NCBI GenBank assembly: GCA_001773855.1
Contig: MEXZ01000158.1
Location: 4,357 to 11,467, forward strand
From: Candidatus Aminicenantes bacterium RBG_13_64_14
Lineage (GTDB): Bacteria; Acidobacteriota; Aminicenantia; Aminicenantales; Saccharicenantaceae
Reading direction: 5' to 3'
Length of the DNA: 7,111 nt
Part shown: piece after piece, positions 5,504 to 7,111 of the stretch
Position numbering within the stretch: the first letter of the stretch is position 1
Layout: each line of letters opens with the position of its first letter
Notes under the pieces: model-generated
The model's input: the letters and a program-made list of their open reading frames with translations, nothing else
What the model was told of the DNA's origin: nothing
Databases searched by the model: none
Program-made: the position numbers and the translations under genes

Positions 5504-7111
5504 ATGCTGAAGACCATGAGACGCAACGTGAAGTCGCTCAAACCCATCATGTGGATCGTCGTCGCGACGTTCGTCGTCGCCATCTTCGCCATCTGGGGCG
5601 GCGCGGGCCGGCTCGGCGAGCAAACCGGGGCCGACACGCTGGCCAACATCGGCAGCGAGAGGATCTCCTCCGACGAATATTTCCAGGCCCTCCGCTCGCG
5701 GCTCGAGGCCATGCAAAAGCAGTTCGGCGACCTCAACGCCAACCTCATTCAGCAGCTCGGCATCCCCCAGCAGACCATGGAACAGCTCGTCCAACAGAGG
5801 CTTCTCCTCCAGATAGCCTCGGATATGGGCCTGCGGGCGACCGATAAGGAAGTCCGGGCGAAGATCATCGCTTATCCCGCGTTCCAGAGAGACGGGCAGT
5901 TCATCGGCTTCGAGGAATACAAGCGGGTCCTGGACTACAACCGCATCCCGCTCGGGGATTTCGAGGACGGCCTGAGGCAGGACGTCATCATCGGCAAGGT
6001 CGTCCGCGTCCTGACGGCCGGCATCATCGTCACCGACGAAGCGGTCTGGGAAGGCTACCGGAAGCTGAACGACTCGGCTAAGATCGAGTACCTCGTCGCC
6101 GATACGGCCAAGGTCGAGGTCACCGAAAAGCCGGCCGAGGCCGAGCTCCGGGCCCGATTCGACAAGAACGCCGCGGGGTACAGGATCCCCGAAAAGCGGA
6201 CCGCCGACTACCTCGTCGTGAAGACCGAAGACCTCAGGAAAGAGGTCGCGGTCAAGGACGCCGAGATCGACAAGTACTTCAAGGACAACACGGCCCAATT
6301 CCAGGAGCCCGACAAGGTCCGGGCGAGCCGGGTCTGGCTGCCCTTCACAGCCGCCGACCGGGAGTCCGTCCTGGCCCAGGCGCGCGACGTCCAGAAAAGG
6401 GCCACGGGCGGCGAGGACTTCGCCGGCCTGGCCAAGGCCTTCTCCAAGGATGACAAGGCCGCGAGCGGCGGCGACTGGGGGCTCTTCGACTGGAAATCCC
6501 TGACCGCCGCGGAGACAGCGGCCGTCGAGAAGCTCGACAAGGACGGCGTGTCCGACGTCGTCGAGACCGAGGGCGGCGCGGCTGTCTTCAAGGTCACCGA
6601 GAAGGCGCCGGCCGTGACCAAGCCGCTGGCCGAGGTGAGCGCCACGATCAAGGGCATCCTCGGGGACCAGAAGGCGCGGGCCCTGGTCGCCGAGAGGATC
6701 CAGCGCCTCGAGAAATTGGCCCGCAAGGAGAAGAGCCTCGACGTCGCCGCTCAAAAGGAAGGGCTCAAGGTGAGTTCGACGGGCTCTCTCAAGAAGGGCG
6801 ACGCTCTGAGCGATTTCGACAGCGCGGGCACCGTGAGTGAAGTCCTCTTCGGCCTCAAGGAGAAGGAAATTTCGGCGCCGGTCTTCACCTATGCCGGCGA
6901 AGCCTTGGCCCAGCTCCAGGCCGTCGAGCCCGAACGGCCGGCGAAGTTCGAGGAGGTCCGCGACCAGGTCGAGAAGGACGTCCTCGACGACCTGAAAAAG
7001 GTGAAGGCCCTGGAAAAGCTCCGCGGAGTCCGGGCGTCCCTCAAGGACGACTGGAGCGCGGAGGCCCCTAAGCTCAAGCTCGAATACCAGTTCGTCGAGG
7101 CCCATAAGAAA
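5504..7111 (+). CDS. PpiD-like membrane-anchored periplasmic chaperone (SurA_N/parvulin), 3' end cut off
   Basis: An open frame of 536 codons continuing past the window end, recognised as PpiD/SurA-type folding factor. A short basic N-terminus (MLKTMRRNVKSLK) precedes one hydrophobic segment (about 15-31), giving a cytoplasmic N-terminus with the bulk of the protein in the periplasm. Next comes a SurA-N-like helical region (about 46-190) with LANIGSERISSDEYFQAL and an EQLVQQRLLLQIASDMGL helix. A parvulin-type PPIase domain follows (about 270-366) with DFAGLAKAFSKDD and GGDWG (322-326). The two histidines expected in active parvulins are replaced, by R276 in ASRV and A360 in GGAAVFKV. The domain is therefore likely catalytically silent, as reported for E. 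coli PpiD (623 residues). It would assist exported proteins near the Sec translocon. The start is 4 nt after the HIT stop, with GAGGTGA (5494-5500) as ribosome binding site. Confidence 0.9.
   Translation, partial: MLKTMRRNVKSLKPIMWIVVATFVVAIFAIWGGAGRLGEQTGADTLANIGSERISSDEYFQALRSRLEAMQKQFGDLNANLIQQLGIPQQTMEQLVQQRLLLQIASDMGLRATDKEVRAKIIAYPAFQRDGQFIGFEEYKRVLDYNRIPLGDFEDGLRQDVIIGKVVRVLTAGIIVTDEAVWEGYRKLNDSAKIEYLVADTAKVEVTEKPAEAELRARFDKNAAGYRIPEKRTADYLVVKTEDLRKEVAVKDAEIDKYFKDNTAQFQEPDKVRASRVWLPFTAADRESVLAQARDVQKRATGGEDFAGLAKAFSKDDKAASGGDWGLFDWKSLTAAETAAVEKLDKDGVSDVVETEGGAAVFKVTEKAPAVTKPLAEVSATIKGILGDQKARALVAERIQRLEKLARKEKSLDVAAQKEGLKVSSTGSLKKGDALSDFDSAGTVSEVLFGLKEKEISAPVFTYAGEALAQLQAVEPERPAKFEEVRDQVEKDVLDDLKKVKALEKLRGVRASLKDDWSAEAPKLKLEYQFVEAHKK

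Noticed and set aside
5384..7105. A 573-codon antisense frame covering the PpiD-like gene
   Set aside because: The plus strand has a clear membrane anchor and SurA/parvulin features. The antisense product is a Leu/Asp/Glu/Gly-rich mirror of GC-rich codons with no family signature.

Overview
The window is high-GC DNA carrying one tightly packed, almost entirely plus-strand set of chromosomal housekeeping genes. The gene content points to a Gram-negative-type bacterium: a six-domain ribosomal protein S1, an IHF/HU protein directly behind it, a PpiD-like periplasmic chaperone, and ScpA/ScpB condensin subunits. GC-rich composition and the mix of genes would fit Acidobacteriota (for example an Aminicenantes-like lineage) or a neighbouring phylum. 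That placement is a guess and cannot be proven from 7 kb. Nothing in the window suggests phage, insertion sequences or a CRISPR array.

Region by region: positions 1-515 hold the C-terminal end of a YtcJ-type amidohydrolase. Positions 516-828 have no gene, but they contain the most unusual feature of the window. Four nested inverted-repeat arms between 536 and 769 enclose at least two further strong hairpins, giving the architecture of a roughly 235-nt folded RNA (or a hairpin-rich mobile repeat). Two of its segments compete for the same partner strand. A sigma70-like promoter follows at 783-811. It drives a small M50 site-2-type membrane protease (829-1473), which is followed after 1 nt by scpA and, with an 8-nt overlap, by scpB (to 2813).

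A 127-nt gap holds a second strong sigma70-like promoter (2846-2874) embedded in palindromic sequence, and a leader of about 60 nt with a GGAG-loop hairpin. This starts the second transcription unit: rpsA (2941-4689), an IHF/HU gene overlapping it by 8 nt, a HIT-family (Ap4A phosphorylase-like) gene overlapping by 1 nt, and a ppiD-like gene 4 nt further on that runs off the window end.

Functionally, the first unit combines intramembrane proteolysis with chromosome condensation (ScpAB with an SMC encoded elsewhere). The second combines translation initiation (S1), DNA bending (IHF/HU), dinucleoside polyphosphate or nucleotide turnover (HIT) and folding of exported proteins (PpiD). The rpsA-IHF adjacency matches the known rpsA-ihfB order of Proteobacteria. 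The overlaps and 1-4-nt gaps imply translational coupling throughout both units.
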